From: Viola odorata
Lineage: Eukaryota > Streptophyta > Magnoliopsida > Malpighiales > Violaceae
DNA length: 64,000 bases
Assembly (NCBI GenBank): GCA_963691705.1
Contig: OY829539.1
Span: 23,296,407-23,360,406 of the forward strand
Direction of reading: 5' to 3'
Shown in pieces: positions 20,147 through 32,548 of this stretch. Both the position numbers and the translations under genes were made by a program. The notes under the pieces were generated by a model. That model was not told the DNA's origin, did not search any database, and worked only from the letters and a program-made list of their open reading frames with translations. Each line of letters opens with the position of its first letter. Position 1 is the stretch's first letter.

Positions 20147-22424
20147 TGATCGCGCGTCGAACACGTCAAATATAAGTATGTAATAGGTATGGAAAACGGG
20201 TAGAAATACAACTTATCACTGTCCACAAAGGTTTGTAGATTGTGGTAAGAGGATCGTCCATAGAGACCTCTAGGGGGATGTAGTTTCTTAGTTGACTTCC
20301 TCGTCACTGAGTTTGGTTGGGTGGATCTGAAAATTAAGACAAAAACAAAAGTAGTAAAGCAGTTCAAAATAATCTTGGTCAAAGGGTTGGCCAAGATAGG
20401 GGGTCAAGATTAGTAAATCTAATAAAAGAGAATTCTAGGTAAGGGCGATATGAGAGCTTCTATTCTTATGATTCGATCACTGATTCAAGGATGTTCGTCT
20501 CTGTGTCCATAGTACTGCCATAGAGTGGAGGTGCTCCTGTTCACTCCTGCTTCCCTCCTCTGCAAATTACCCGGCGGGTGCTCCCTTTCCTAGTAATCCT
20601 AGCCAAAGGGACACCTTGCTGGTTAAAGGATTTATCCGTTTGGCTGCTGTCTTGAGAGGTTGTTCGCTTCCTCAATAGTTTAGGGGAAGACAGTGCCTAG
20701 GCCAAGAGTTCTCCCTGTGGAAACCCTAGGTTGCCAATCTGGTCTTGGCCTAGATTGCTTATTTCTTCTAGTCTGGCGCGAGACTAGTTGCTTACTTTAC
20801 CTATCGGCGGGTGCTCCCGCTCCTTCAAGGCTGACTACAACTCTTCTCTACTAGAGTTCAAGAATGATCAGGTCTTGTCTCTAGCGAGTTAGTGATATTA
20901 TTAAGCTTAAGAAATAAGCGAATACGAATCAATGAGACTATTAAGGACGGTTTGATCTCACGAGCGCATAAGAACGAAGCTCATCAACCCTTACCAAGAA
21001 TAGGTGTTTAGCTACTCATACTCATAGATGGAAAATAAAAATACTTGATTGCATAAAAATATTAAATCCGTGAATTCACAAAACTTGGAAATTCTGGAGC
21101 AAAGAAATTGTTTAATGTCGAAGAGAAGAGGTTGAAAAGAAGAGAGAGGGGAAGAGAGAGAGCCAGAGGAGAGAACAAGTTCAGCTATAAGTAAGCTCAA
21201 TCTCCCTTGTCCGCTTCTAACTCAAACTCCTAAAAAATATCAAAAGATAATAACAAAGTTTTGAGTAACAAAATTCAAAAGAGAGGGAGATCCTATCTAG
21301 GATTCTTAAATTAATGTCATCCTGATCCCTCTGATCTTGCTGGACAGTAGTGCTTGCCAGCTCACGAAACCCAAGCGAAATGCGGCTCATAAGGTTGCCA
21401 ACGCTGCTCGCTCAGGAAAGTCTTTCGCGGATGGGTCTTGGCCAAGCTCCAAGCCAAGACGCTTTGAAAATCAGCTTTCGTGCTCCCTGTCGCGCCCCAC
21501 GAAAATTACGGAAAAGGTAATTCACGAGTGTGCAATGAAATTTGAGACCTTCAGATGCTCGGCGTAAAAGGACGCCTAGCAGCATGCAATGAAGTCGTCA
21601 CCCTAATTTGGTTGCTAGGCTTAGGGAACCTTAATCGTCATGGCATAGGAAATATGATAAGTAAAAAAACTAAAGGCACAAAAAAGGGGTCTGGACCCCA
21701 GACAAAGGTTCGAGGTCGTATTATGGTCTCGGGAAGGTGTTAGGCACCCGAGTCACATCCGAAAACGGTTACCGGTTGATGAGAGAGGTGTTTAAAAAGG
21801 TGTTTGAAAAATGCGTTTTGAAAAAGGGGGCCCTTAGAGGAATCGTCACTTTAGCCTTTTTTACAATCGGGACCGTTTAGGAATAATAAAAAGATCTTTC
21901 GGACGGGGTTACCGTTTATCAAGATCGATCGATTATTCTTGACCGTAACGTGATGGGACTGAATTTTCCGTAAAGCTGAATGAGCGCCCTCTTATTTCAT
22001 CATCGGGCCATGCATGATTAAATTAAATACTATGTGATCCTAACATGGATTGCTAACAGAGTACAAATTTAAATGATTGATTTTAAAGTGGAAAAACTGA
22101 TGTGGGATGGAAAGTCCCCATGTACATGCAGTTAATACAAACGAGAATTTAAGATCATATGAACATGGCATTTTAAGCAACTCTTTAAACATGTTGTTCA
22201 TGTGGGTTGATTTTAATTTTACAGTTCTATATATCATGCGTACGATTGATATTTGCGAAAAGCGTTGAATAAATAAAAATGAATCGAAAGGCGTACTTTC
22301 GAGCGAAGCTTGAAATTAAAACCTACAAAATGAGAGTGTTAGCGATAGCTTGAGAAATAAATAGGCAATTTTATGAGTGCGAAAATTTAAATGACAGTTG
22401 ATGGCATACGAGAAATGATGGATT

Positions 22425-23145
22425 TCACGCATACGAAAGTGAGATGCTGAGTTAGATAAACAAATGATGACAGTTGAATGCATGCGAAAAATGATGGATT
22501 TTACGCATACGAGATTTAGATGCTGAGTTGACTCGCATGCGAAAAATGATTGATTTTACGCATACGAGATTTTAGATGCTGTGTTGATTGCATGCGAAAA
22601 ATGATTGATTTTAAGCATGTGAGAATTTAAATGCTACGTTGATTGCATGCGAAAAATGATTGATTTTAAGCATACGAGAATTTAAATGCTGAGTTGAGAA
22701 TTTGCAGAAATTTTAATGATTAATACTGCAGAAAATTAAAGCAATTGATATCGCAGAAAATTAAAGCAATTGATATTGCAGAAAACTAAAGCAGTTGATA
22801 TTGCAGAAAATAAAACGGTTGATAAATTGCAGAAGAATTTCCAGCAGTTTGCGAAAAATTAAAGCAGTTGATATTTACGAAAATTAAAATGCGACCGACC
22901 ATGTAGGCGATATATTGAATTTAAATTGCCGAAAGTAAATTGTGAAAAATTAAAGTGCGGAAAAGTAAAGTGCGGGAAATTAAAGTGCGGAAAATTAAAC
23001 AGTTGATACTTTGCGGAAGGATTTCCAGCAGTTTGCGAAAAATTAAAGCAGTTGAATATTTACGAGAATTAAAATGCGACCGACCATATAGGCGGTATAT
23101 TGAATTTAAATTGCCGAAAGTAAATTGCAAAAAATTAAAGTGCGA
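22425..23145. repeat. Three tandem repeat blocks inside solo LTR E
   Basis: 22425-22700: about five units of 55-58 bp with gcatgcgaaaaatgattga. 22700-22830: units of about 32 bp with gcagaaaattaaagca. 22834-22975 and 23017-23145: a 130-140 bp block present twice, with atgcgaccgaccat in each. Confidence 0.8.
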
Positions 23146-23877
23146 ATAATTTAAACAGTTGATAAGTGCAGAAAATTAAACAGTTGATAGTGCGAAAAAT
23201 AATCATACGAAGCATGCGAATTATTTTACGAAAAAAAACGATACCCGAAGTTTTGAAAACAATTGAAAATGGGCTGGGGCCAATTGAAAAAATGAAAGAA
23301 TATGAAAATGGGTCAGGAATAGTGCCTGGCCCATAAAAATTTAAATGGGAATGGGCTTGGCCCATTCCCGCGTGAATAGTGCCGTTTGGCCTGGCACTGT
23401 TCATCGTAACCTTTCTTAGTCGCCGGCGGCCATTCTCCGGCCTCAAGCGGCCAATTTGAAAACCATTCGTACCGAAATGTTCGTCTCTCAACGACTTCCT
23501 AACCGTACAAACCCCGATTTTTAGTTTGACTCGTACAAAATTTAATTTCGAAAAAACGACAAAACCATTAATTATCGAAAACTAGTTAATTCGCACAATC
23601 TAGCTAACGATTTTTAAAATTGAAAGTGTGTATTTAATCTACATCATGTATGTGAATTAATGGCATAAAAGAAAACAATTTATTTGCTCAAGATCGAGCC
23701 AAACGAATTTAAAGAAAAACTTGCACAAAAAACCGAAAGTGAGCTAGAGAGAGAAAGCTCACGGGCAAAGCTTGAACTGGACAATCGATGCTCTAGATGA
23801 GCTATCAATCAAGAGAGGGAGGAGGAGCAAGTTCTTCTTGCAATTTTGGTACCCCTTTTTCGTTCGATGAGGGGCTG

Positions 23878-23885
23878 TATTTATA
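23878..23885 (-). promoter_or_regulatory. TATA box of LTR E
   Basis: TATAAATA on the minus strand followed by CAGCCCCTCATCG, about 0.9 kb from the LTR start; the expected transcript start is some 30 bp lower. Confidence 0.6.
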
Positions 23886-24931
23886 GCCTTTAAACGCGTG
23901 GCTTGCCGTACGAGGAGCTGCGCGTGGAGGCCGGCTGGTCGCGGTGGCAAGGCTAGGGTGCTAGCCGTGATGATGGCGGAGGGACAGGAAGTTACGGACG
24001 TGATGGGAGCAGGTGGCTCGGGCGAGGACTTCGCGGCTTCCTCGTGCGTGCACTGTGCATGTGCATTATGCACATTAATTCAAGGGCCATTGATCTGGTT
24101 GACTTTCCTTGGTTGACCAGATCAAATGGCCTTTTATCTGATTTAAATGGCCTCGAGCCGGTTCCCGCGTGCAAACGTTCCGACTTTTCGAGCCGAAGGA
24201 ACCGGCGCGTAGAGAAAAATATGACGGGCTTAACTGTCTACAGCGAATGACGAGAATTTCTCGTTTAACGTGTTTATTTTCGCGTTCAAAAATGTGAAAC
24301 GTTTGAATGGAAAAATAATAACGTTACGCCGAAAATTACACGAATCGTTGTAGACCGTTGCGACCAGAAAAAAATCTAGCAACTAGTTGATGGAAAATAA
24401 TTTAAAGTCAAGCTGTTGTCCGAGCGGACTTATTCGGGTCCAATAAAAGCTCGAATAAAAATAATAATAAAATAATAAAAATACTAAAAAATGCGCTAAA
24501 ATATTAAAAATCCTAAAATTTAGGTGATGGCCTAAAATGAAGAAAAAACTAGCAAACGACTGCCGGATAGTCAAAAATCTGATTTTTAAGGCTAAAAATA
24601 ATAATGAAAATATGTGCCGAAAAATTAAAAATGTGATTTCGAAAGCTGACGATGCTAACGATGATGCTAAAATGCAACGAAACACCTAAGAATGGTAGCG
24701 ACATTAAATCAACTGAAAATGACTGTAAATTAACTAAATAACAGAAATGCTAAAATTAAATAACAATGGCGTCAAAATTCGGGTATCAACACTCCCAGAT
24801 CACTTTTCTCCAATAATCAGTCTCCAAGCTAGAACTGCATAAGCACGGGAAATTCAAGGAAAATCATTAGCTTTACTGCCCAAATAACAAGTAAATGGAC
24901 AGTAAAAACATGATGAAATAGAATGCAATCA

Positions 24932-26522
24932 AATTCCCCACACTTAAACTATGCTTACCCCCAAGCATACTGACTCAAAGACTCAAAAACAACAAAAACA
25001 AAACAGACACCAAGACCCCCCAGAGTACTTCTTTCGGTTGTTTACCCCACCACTGAAATTACCTAGACACTTCCCTAACCGACCCAATGCTAGACTAACA
25101 AGGACAAATCAATACCCTAAACATACCCCATCCAAATGGTATCAAGACATCCTGCTAGATTTTATTTTATAATGTATAAGGGACAAAGCTCACTACAGAT
25201 TTGAGTCCCACCGAAGTGCAGTTCCATCTAAATTTGTATATAGACCCAGTGCCATTTAAATCACTTATTAGCAGATTTTTTTCATTTTTTTCAATTCTTT
25301 TCCTTTTTTATTTTTACAAGCATATTTCATAGCAGTGCTTGCTCTTTTTGGGCTCCCAAAACTTCAACTTTGTTGCTATTATCTGCACTATGACATTCCA
25401 GTACTTTTTAACGTCACACATTCAACCAGATGCAACTAGACACTCTAAAATCAAGCGCAGCAAGCCTTGTCACCCTAATATTTGTTAAGGTTCTAGCTAG
25501 ACGTCCTTTAGACCATATGGATAGTTAATGTTTGGGTTACATTAGGTTATATGCCCCTTAGGCATTGATCAAGTTACGTTCATTCACTTCCCTGTTACTA
25601 GAGCATTGTTTCGCCTAGACAAGTATCTACATGTAGTTTCAGTGGTGGACTAAACAACCTAAGTTAAAAACTGGGGTTCTCGTGTAAACTCATCAAGACA
25701 GACTCAAACATACATAAAAAGAAGAACAAAAACCCATGCAAACAGCAGACTCACAGACTGGACGCACTTATGCAAAAAGAAAAAAGAAAAACGCAAAAAA
25801 CTGACTCAAAAAGATCAAACAATCAATCAATATTCACATCAAAACACATAAATGAAGAAGACTCTCACAATTGGACACCCTCCCCACACTTAGAAGACAC
25901 AATGTCCTCATTGTGTGGAGAGACAAATAAAAACAGAAAGGAAAAAGGAAGGGAAACGACATGACCTGGGGGCAGATTAGGTTGCAGGAGCTGGAGGAGG
26001 TGGCGGTGGAGTTGCACTGAGTCCCTGTGGGACAGAAGATGAAGGCATCTGTTGTTGGGCAGCTGCAGCTCGGCGAAAGAATGGAAGGATGTCGTCTATT
26101 TTCTAGTGCAGACCGGCTAGTGCATGATGGACAACAAATGTAAAGCGACTGTTGTTTTACTCTGGCAGTAATCCCGATTTCTTAGATGTCGTGAGTGGTG
26201 TAGTGGGAGAATACAAATGGGTTTGGCGGTTGGAGTTGCCCACGACTTTAATTAATTGTTTTGGAATTGTCAACCTTTCAGGTGAAAACTGATGTGTCCC
26301 ACTAACTCCAACACAGTCTAGGCCTGAGGTTTGGCCAAGCTCTAGGTCAATCCACAACATCGTCCCCACACTTAGTTCCTGCAAGCAACTAAAACAACCC
26401 AGCGAGATTAAGCAGAACAAAAATAAATGAAAAATAATTAATAATAATTAAAATGCATGGGTTGCCTCCCATGTAGCGCCCTTATTTATTGTCTTGGGCT
26501 CGACATTGCCATGGATTTCTTA
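24932..26522 (-). other. Family N int1: 3' untranslated part with two polypurine modules
   Basis: Between the protease-tail ORF and LTR1. The PPT (24932-24945, minus AAGTGTGGGGAATT) touches the LTR; a stem-loop (24951-24968) follows. A second AAGTGTGGGG is at 25882-25891 with a perfect 8-bp stem at 25897-25916, and a third at 26364-26373. No coding. Confidence 0.7.
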
Positions 26523-27434
26523 TCAAGAAACTTCTCCAAATTCCCTCCATGCGCTAAGCTTGTCAGGACCTTTGGTTGGCATTCCTTTGACAATCCCTAA
26601 AGGTATACGTTTGAATGGATCGGGAGGCTGTTCCAGCTCATAATTCTGTTGTCCTGTTTTCCTCTTTGTTGCCAAGCTCGAGGCAAAGATTGAATCTGTT
26701 TCTTCTAGATCGGCCAAACTGGTCAAAATTTCTTTGAGTTCCTTCTGATCTCCTATTCTGTCCTCCAATTCTTTTAGCGTCTTTGTTCCCCTACTCAACA
26801 CATACTCGAGGGGATCGTTAACATAAATATCAACCATTTTGTTAGTAATTGGATCTAAAACATTAAAAAAATTCACGCAATGTAAATCATTAGGATGTTG
26901 TAATGCTTCGGTAATGTTGAATTTTATGGTCCTTCCACAGAATTCTAAAATTATACTCCCTTCATAGCAGTCAATCTTAGCCTTCGATGTCCTTAGAAAT
27001 GGTCTTTCTAATAAAATGTCAGTGGTGCAAGAAGGTAATTGAACATTCATTTCAACAATGTAAAAATCCACTGGGTATATAAAATCGTTTACCATAACCA
27101 AGACATCTGTCACGACTCCCTTGGGTCGGATGATCGATCTGTCAGCCAGTTAAATCACCAAATCAGTTTCCTTCATCGTACCTATATTCAAGGTCTCAAA
27201 TTCACTCAAAGACATCACGCTGATGCCTACTCCCAAATCACAAAGGGCTTTTTCAATCGTCTTGTTTCCTATTCTACATGGAATGGTGAAAGTCCCTTGA
27301 TTCTTGCACTTCTCTGGAAGTTGCTGCACTGCAGAGACATTATTGGCTAAATTCACCCTCTCTATACCTGCAACTTTCTTTTTGTTAGTGCATAATTCTT
27401 TTAAGAATTTTGGCATAAGAGGGAACTTTCGCAA
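26523..27434 (-). pseudogene. Family N int1: aspartic protease and conserved tail
   Basis: Retroviral-type aspartic protease on the minus strand: A-L-C-D-L-G-V-G (about 27240; the usual D-L-G-A-G has become D-L-G-V-G), then L-A-D-R-S, and D-I-L-L-E-R-P-F where the other copies have L-L-G-R-P-F. A TAA at 27150-27152 interrupts the frame where copies 2 and 3 have CAA. The ORF then runs to a tail with Y-E-L-E-Q-P-P-D-P-F-K and stops at 26523; RT does not follow. The same tail occurs at 31277 and near 36620. The protease would cleave gag in the particle; here it is broken. Confidence 0.82.
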
Positions 27435-28502
27435 TTAAGTCTAACATAGGTATGTTAACAGCTAACTTTCCAAAAAGATGCATGAACTCCCTTGCTTCAT
27501 CTTGCTTTTTCTCTTTTGAGGATCTAGGAGGAAACGGTGGAGGAATTTCGATCACTTCCTCTTTTTGGTCAGGTTTGGCCACAGGTTTGGCCAAGATTGC
27601 TTCTGCCTCAATTTCTTCCTCCTCATCTTCATCCAACTTTTGCGACTGAATTTTCTCCAACTCCTTGTCTATTTTCGCACCCTCTCTCTCTGGTAACACA
27701 CTTCCACTCCTTAGACTCATGGTACTAACATTGTGCCTGGGGTTGTCCACGGTGGCAGAAGGTAATTTGCCTTGGTTAGCCATCTGAGTGATCTGCGTCT
27801 GCATTTCTGCCCAACTAGATTGGGTCTGCTTCTGCATTTCTGCCAAAGTAGATTGGGTCGCTTGCATAAATTTTTTAAGAGTGTCTTCCATTAATGGACC
27901 AACAATCTACAAAGGTTGAGGGGCAGACGGTAGCTGGGCTATAGGGGTTTGACCAGGAGCTTGGCCTAGGTTCTGTTGAAGAGGGCGTGGCATGAAATGA
28001 TGGAAGTTAATGGGAAACTGTTGTTGCTGCTGCGTTACACCTTGGTTCTGGTTCTGATGTGGAGGGACTAGGTCTCTCCATTTGAAGTTTGGGTGGCCCC
28101 TCCATGAGTACTCGTTACTTCTTTGAGGGTAGTTCTGCATACTCCCTTGGTTGTGTGTGTAGGTTGCATTAACCTAAGTCATATCATCTGGGTGTTGCAC
28201 CATATAACAATTGTTAGTTTGATGATCTTACTGCTGGCATATCCCACATAGTGAAGCTATCTGCTCTTGATTCGGATTTCCTGTGGGCATTGGACTTGAA
28301 ATATTAACAGAAATATTTTTTACCATATCAGTTAATTCATTCAGCTTTTGTTCAACGTTAATAGCATTAAGAGTGGAAGGAATAGACTTTCTGTCCGAAG
28401 TAAGATTGTTCTGGCAATTGTCTGCCATGCTCTAGAGTAACAGCTTGGGCCTTCTGATGGTCAAGTCTTGCAATGCACCTTCGGCTGCTGCATCAACTTT
28501 CT
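27385..28502 (-). pseudogene. Family N int1: gag, 5'-deleted
   Basis: Three open pieces: 28428-28228 (N-V-E-Q-K-L-N-E-L; C-G-I-C-Q at its end), 28140-27907 (Gln/Asn/Pro-rich), and 27891-27385 (linker with two Q-x-x-x-A-E-M-Q-type repeats and an acidic stretch, then P-P-P-F-P-P-R). The zinc knuckle is cut by a stop near 28227. Everything before the linker, including the gag N-terminus and PBS, is gone: at 28502 gag is joined directly to LTR2. Confidence 0.78.
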
Positions 28503-29971
28503 GAACACGTCAAATATAAGTATGTAATAGGTATGGAAAAGGGGTAGAAATACAACTTATCACTGTCCACAAAGGTTTGTAGATTGTGGTAAGAGGATCA
28601 TCCATAGAGACCTCTAGGGGGATGCAGTTTCTTAGTTGACTTCCTCGTCACTGAGTTTGGTTAGGTGGATCTGAAAATTAAGACAAAAACAAAAGTAGTA
28701 AAGCATTTCAAAATAATCTTGGTCAAAGGGTTGGTCAAGATAGGGGGTCAAGATTGGTAAATCTAATAAAAGAGAATTCTAGGTAAGGGTGATATGAGAG
28801 CTTCTGTTCTTATGATTCGATCACTGATTCAAGGATGTTCGTCTCTGTATCCATAGTACTGCTATAGAGTGGAGGTGCTACTGTTCATTCCTGCTTCCCT
28901 CCTCTGCAAATTACCCGGCGGGTGCTCCATTTCCTAGTAATCTTAGCCAAGGGACACCTTGCTGGTTAAAGGATTTATCCGTTTGGTTGTTGTCTTGAAT
29001 GGTTGTTCGCTTCCTCAATAGCTTAGGGGAAGACAGTGCCTAGGCCAAGTTGTCTCCCTGTGGAAACCTTAGGTTGTCAATCTGGTCTTGGCCTAGATCG
29101 TTTATTTCTTCTAGTCTGGCGCGATTCTAGTTGCCTACTTTACCTATCCGGCAGGTGCTCCCGCTCCTTCAAGGCTGACTACAACTCTTCTCTACTAGAG
29201 TTCAAGAATGATCAGGTCTTGTCTCTAGCGAGTTAGAGATATTATTAAGCTGAAGAAATAAGCGAATACCAATTAACGAGACTATCAAGGACAGTTTGAT
29301 CTCACGAGCGCATAAGAACGAAACTCATCAACCCTTACCAAGAATAGGTGTACTCATGAATAAATTATAAAAATACTTGCTTGCATAAATAAATTAAATC
29401 CGTGAATTCTAAACTTAGAATTACGGAGCAGAGAAATTGTTTCAATGGTGTAGACAGAGAGAGGGAGAGAGAGTGTGGTGTCTCCAAGAGAAGGTGAACA
29501 AGTTCCGCTATAAACAAGCTAAAACTCCCCTCTCTTTCTCTAACTCAAACTCCTAAATAATCTAAAAAGATAATAACAATGTTTTTAAATAAAAAGGGGT
29601 CATAATATTTAAAAGAGAGGGAGATCCTATCTAGAATTCTTAAAGATAATCTTTATATATGTCAATCCCTGAAATCCCATTTTCAGTTGTAATTGGCAGC
29701 TCGCTTCTTTATCTTTTGTCAAAATTCTCTAGCTGCAACCTGTTTCGTGATCTTGGCCAAGACTGTGGCCAAGACTGCCTGATTTATGCTCCAGAAGCAA
29801 ACTGGTTTTGCCAAACCTCAGGCCAAACCACCTCAAATCAAATTTTCTGCAAAGTTGCGCCTCTGATCAAAAACTGCCAAAATCAAGGGAATAACAACAA
29901 AATCAATAGCTTTACTGTACAAATAACAAGTAATTTAAACAGTAAAAACATGATGAAATAGAGTGCCATCA
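28503..29971 (-). mobile_element. LTR2 of the family N array
   Basis: Matches LTR1 from its 14th base or so, the first bases being lost at the join to int1 gag. It ends GTGCCATCA at 29971 followed by the PPT of int2. It is therefore the 3' LTR of unit 2 and stands where unit 1 needs its 5' LTR. A TATA-like ATATATAAAG lies at about 29660-29650 (minus). Confidence 0.86.
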
Positions 29972-31276
29972 AATTCCCCACACTTGAACTATGCTTGCCC
30001 CCAAGCATACTGACTCAATGACTCACTAACAAAACAAAACAAAGCAAAACAGAATAGACACCAAGACCCAGAGTTCTTCTTTCGGCTGTTTACCCCGCCA
30101 CTAAAACTACCTAGACACTTGCCTAACTGAATGCTAGACTAATAGGGACCAATCAATACCCTAAACATACCCCATCCACACCGTATCAAGACATCCAACT
30201 TTTTTTTAAAATTATTGTAATGATTAAGGGGCAAAGGTCACTACAGATTTGAGCCCTACCGAAGTGCAGTTCCACCTAAATGTATATCAAGACCACTATG
30301 CTATTTAAATCACTTATTAGCTGATTTTTTTAATTTTTTTCAATTCTTTGACCTTTTTATTTTTTCAGGCATAATTAATAGCAGTGCTTGTTCTTTTTGG
30401 GCTCCTAGATCTTCCACTTTTGCTATCTCTGCTCTATGACATTCCAGCACATTTAAAACGTTACACATTCAATCAGATGGAATTTAAAGCACTCTCAAAT
30501 CCAGCACAGCAAGCCTTGTCACCATAATAGTATTTGAAGCCCTAGCTAGTTGTCCTTTAGACCATGTGGATGGTTAATGTTCTGAGTACATTAGGCTATA
30601 TGTCCCTTAGGCATTGATCATGTTACGCTTATTCACTCCCCTGTTACTAGAGCAGTGTTTCGCCTAGACAACTATCTAAATGTAGTTTCAGTGATGGACT
30701 AAACAACCTAAGTTAAAAACTAAGGTTTGGTGTACACTCAGCAAGACAGACTGACTCAAACATGCATAAAAATAAGAAAAAAACTAATGCAGACATCAGA
30801 CCAGAAAATAATAAAAAAAAAACTAACTCAAACGAATCAAACAAAAATGCACATCAAAACACATGAATTCAAAAAGACTAACAAACTAGGCTCACAAAAC
30901 ACCCTCCCTACACTTAGAAGAAACAATGTCCTCATTTTGTAAAGGAAAGAAGAGAAAGAAGAGAAAGATGGGAAAGAAAAGAAACGACCTGGGGGCTGTT
31001 AACTTGGAGAGGCAGAGGTAGCTGCTGGAGGGCTGCTTGGCTGGTTCTGGAAAAAATGTCTTGGCCAAGCCAACTGCCGAAGCACAAATTTTTTCCTCTG
31101 ATTTTGAACGCACTCCTCGCGCTGCAGTAGCCCTAGAAACAAACGTAAAGAATGAAAGGTGGATCAACGAAATACCTCTAAACTTATTCACAAAAAATAA
31201 AAATAAAAAATAATAATAATAACAGAAATAAATGAAACTTATTTGTTGTCTTGGGCTCGACATTGCCATGGATTTC
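29972..31276 (-). other. Family N int2: 3' untranslated part
   Basis: PPT at 29972-29985 and a perfect 8-bp stem (TATGCTTG 29990-29997, CAAGCATA 30002-30009) with loop CCCC on the plus strand. A second, weaker module (ccctacactt 30906-30915, then a damaged stem) sits about 930 bp away. No coding. Confidence 0.7.
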
Positions 31277-32548
31277 TTATAAAGAAACTTTCCCAAATTC
31301 ACTCCATGCTCTAAGCTTGACAGGACGTTTGGGTGGCATTCCTTGGACAGCCCCTAAAGGTATAAATTTGAATGGGTCGGGAGGCTGTTCCAGCTCATAA
31401 TTCTGTTGTCCCTGCATCACAAAAGGTGGGTTTTGGCTACTGTGGGCAGTAGGGAACATCTTGAGAAGACATTCAGTCCAGTTCATGGCTTTTGGTGGGC
31501 TAGCTAGCAGAGCTGAATCTTGGCCTACGGCTTGGCCAAGATCGAGGCCAAGACTGATTTTAAGCTCAATTTCTGGTGGCTGCACACTTGAAGGTGGAAG
31601 GTTAGGATAAAATTTTGGTAATTCATGGCTGTTATAAATATCAGTATTTGGTTCAAAAAATTCAAGATTAGAAACAATGTCTTGCAAACCATCATTAGCC
31701 ACAAATTCTTCTTCCTTCAATTTTTCATCTGAATGCCTCCTGTTAAGAACACCATCAGAAGGGTTAGTTGCATTTGATTCATAACCCTTATCAGTATCAT
31801 ATCCAAGCCTGTCCACAAAGTTGACACTATGCATTTTATTAGGATTTTTGTTGGCATCATGCATGTCAAACTTTATTGTTGTACCACAATATTCTAAGGT
31901 AATGCGTCCATGATACACATCAATTTTAGCTCTTGTTGTTCTTACGAATGGCCTTCCTAAGAGTACATCTGTGGAGTTGGAAGGTAGGTCTGTGTTCATC
32001 TCCACAATATAAAAATCTACAGGATAAACAAAATCATTCACCTGTACCAATACATTTTCCACAATTCCTTTAGGGAGTATAACAGATCCGTCAGCAAGTT
32101 GAATTACTACCCTTGTTTCTTTCATGATACCAATGTTCAATTTTTTATATTCAGAAAAAGACATCACATTGATACCTGCTCCTAAGTCGCATAAAGCTTT
32201 TTCCACTTGTTGGTTACCTATTTTGCATGGAATTGTAAAAGTGTCATAATCCTCGCATTTTTCTGGAAGTTTTACCTGTAGGATTGCAGATACATTTTGA
32301 GTCACATTTATTCTTCCATCTCCTGCAAGTTTCTTCCTGCTGCTGCACAATTTCTTAAGGTATTTAGCATAACTAGGGACTTTAGCAATTAAATCAAGCA
32401 TAGGAATATTGACAACAATTTTTCCAAAAATGTTCATAAATTCCTTTTGCATTTTCTCCCTTTTAGTCTTTGCAGACCTAGGAGGGAAAGGAGGTGGAAT
32501 TTCTATCTCTTCTTCTTGAGCTACGACCTTCTTACCTGGCTTGGCCAA
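31277..32548 (-). CDS. Family N int2: gag C-terminus, aspartic protease, conserved tail
   Basis: The best-preserved N reading frame, 423 codons, open throughout. Order: linker with P-P-P-F-P-P-R (residues about 18-24), the capsid-protease linker motif V-V-N-I-P-M-L-D-L-I-A-K (47-58), protease with C-D-L-G-A-G-I-N-V-M (about 113-122), Q-L-A-D-G-S (143-148), D-V-L-L-G-R-P-F (about 190-197), then a 130-residue spacer with L-G-Q repeats, and a tail Y-E-L-E-Q-P-P-D-P-F-K-F-I-P-L-G (about 384-399). The spacer ends near P-P-E-I-E-L-K, where other Athila elements continue with L-K-Y-A-Y-L-G and RT; here the tail takes over. So the family is non-autonomous for RT and integrase. The ATG is an internal one; the natural start is in gag. 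Confidence 0.85.
   Translation of the reverse strand: MAKPGKKVVAQEEEIEIPPPFPPRSAKTKREKMQKEFMNIFGKIVVNIPMLDLIAKVPSYAKYLKKLCSSRKKLAGDGRINVTQNVSAILQVKLPEKCEDYDTFTIPCKIGNQQVEKALCDLGAGINVMSFSEYKKLNIGIMKETRVVIQLADGSVILPKGIVENVLVQVNDFVYPVDFYIVEMNTDLPSNSTDVLLGRPFVRTTRAKIDVYHGRITLEYCGTTIKFDMHDANKNPNKMHSVNFVDRLGYDTDKGYESNATNPSDGVLNRRHSDEKLKEEEFVANDGLQDIVSNLEFFEPNTDIYNSHELPKFYPNLPPSSVQPPEIELKISLGLDLGQAVGQDSALLASPPKAMNWTECLLKMFPTAHSSQNPPFVMQGQQNYELEQPPDPFKFIPLGAVQGMPPKRPVKLRAWSEFGKVSL

Larger units (their letters stand above)
21488..24791 (-). mobile_element. Tat/Ogre-like solo LTR E, 3304 bp
   Basis: On the minus strand it begins TGTTGATACCCGAATTTTGA and ends GGGGCGCGACA, terminal styles of Tat/Ogre LTRs; the length also fits that group. 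CTCCC is duplicated at 21483-21487 and 24792-24796. A TATA box (TATAAATA, minus) is at 23885-23878, which leaves a U3 of about 0.9 kb and a very long R-U5. No PBS or internal DNA is attached, so it is a solo LTR. The conserved phrase gggaaggtgttaggcaccc is at about 21731. Confidence 0.85.
20147..24931 (-). mobile_element. LTR1 of the family N array, interrupted by a solo LTR
   Basis: Starts TGATCGCGCGTCG and ends AATGCAATCA, followed by the polypurine tract of int1 (24932-24945). Without the insert at 21488-24791 and one target copy it is about 1476 bp, close to LTR2 (1469 bp). It contains ATGAGTAGCTAA on the minus strand at 21019-21008. It serves as 3' LTR of the first unit. Confidence 0.88.

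Noticed and set aside
22425..22880. Short repeated units resembling a CRISPR array
   Set aside because: Units are contiguous and degenerate without unique spacers, and they lie inside a plant LTR.
23135..24174. ORFs of 100-118 codons in solo LTR E
   Set aside because: Inside LTR sequence, no recognisable domain, several overlapping frames of similar length.
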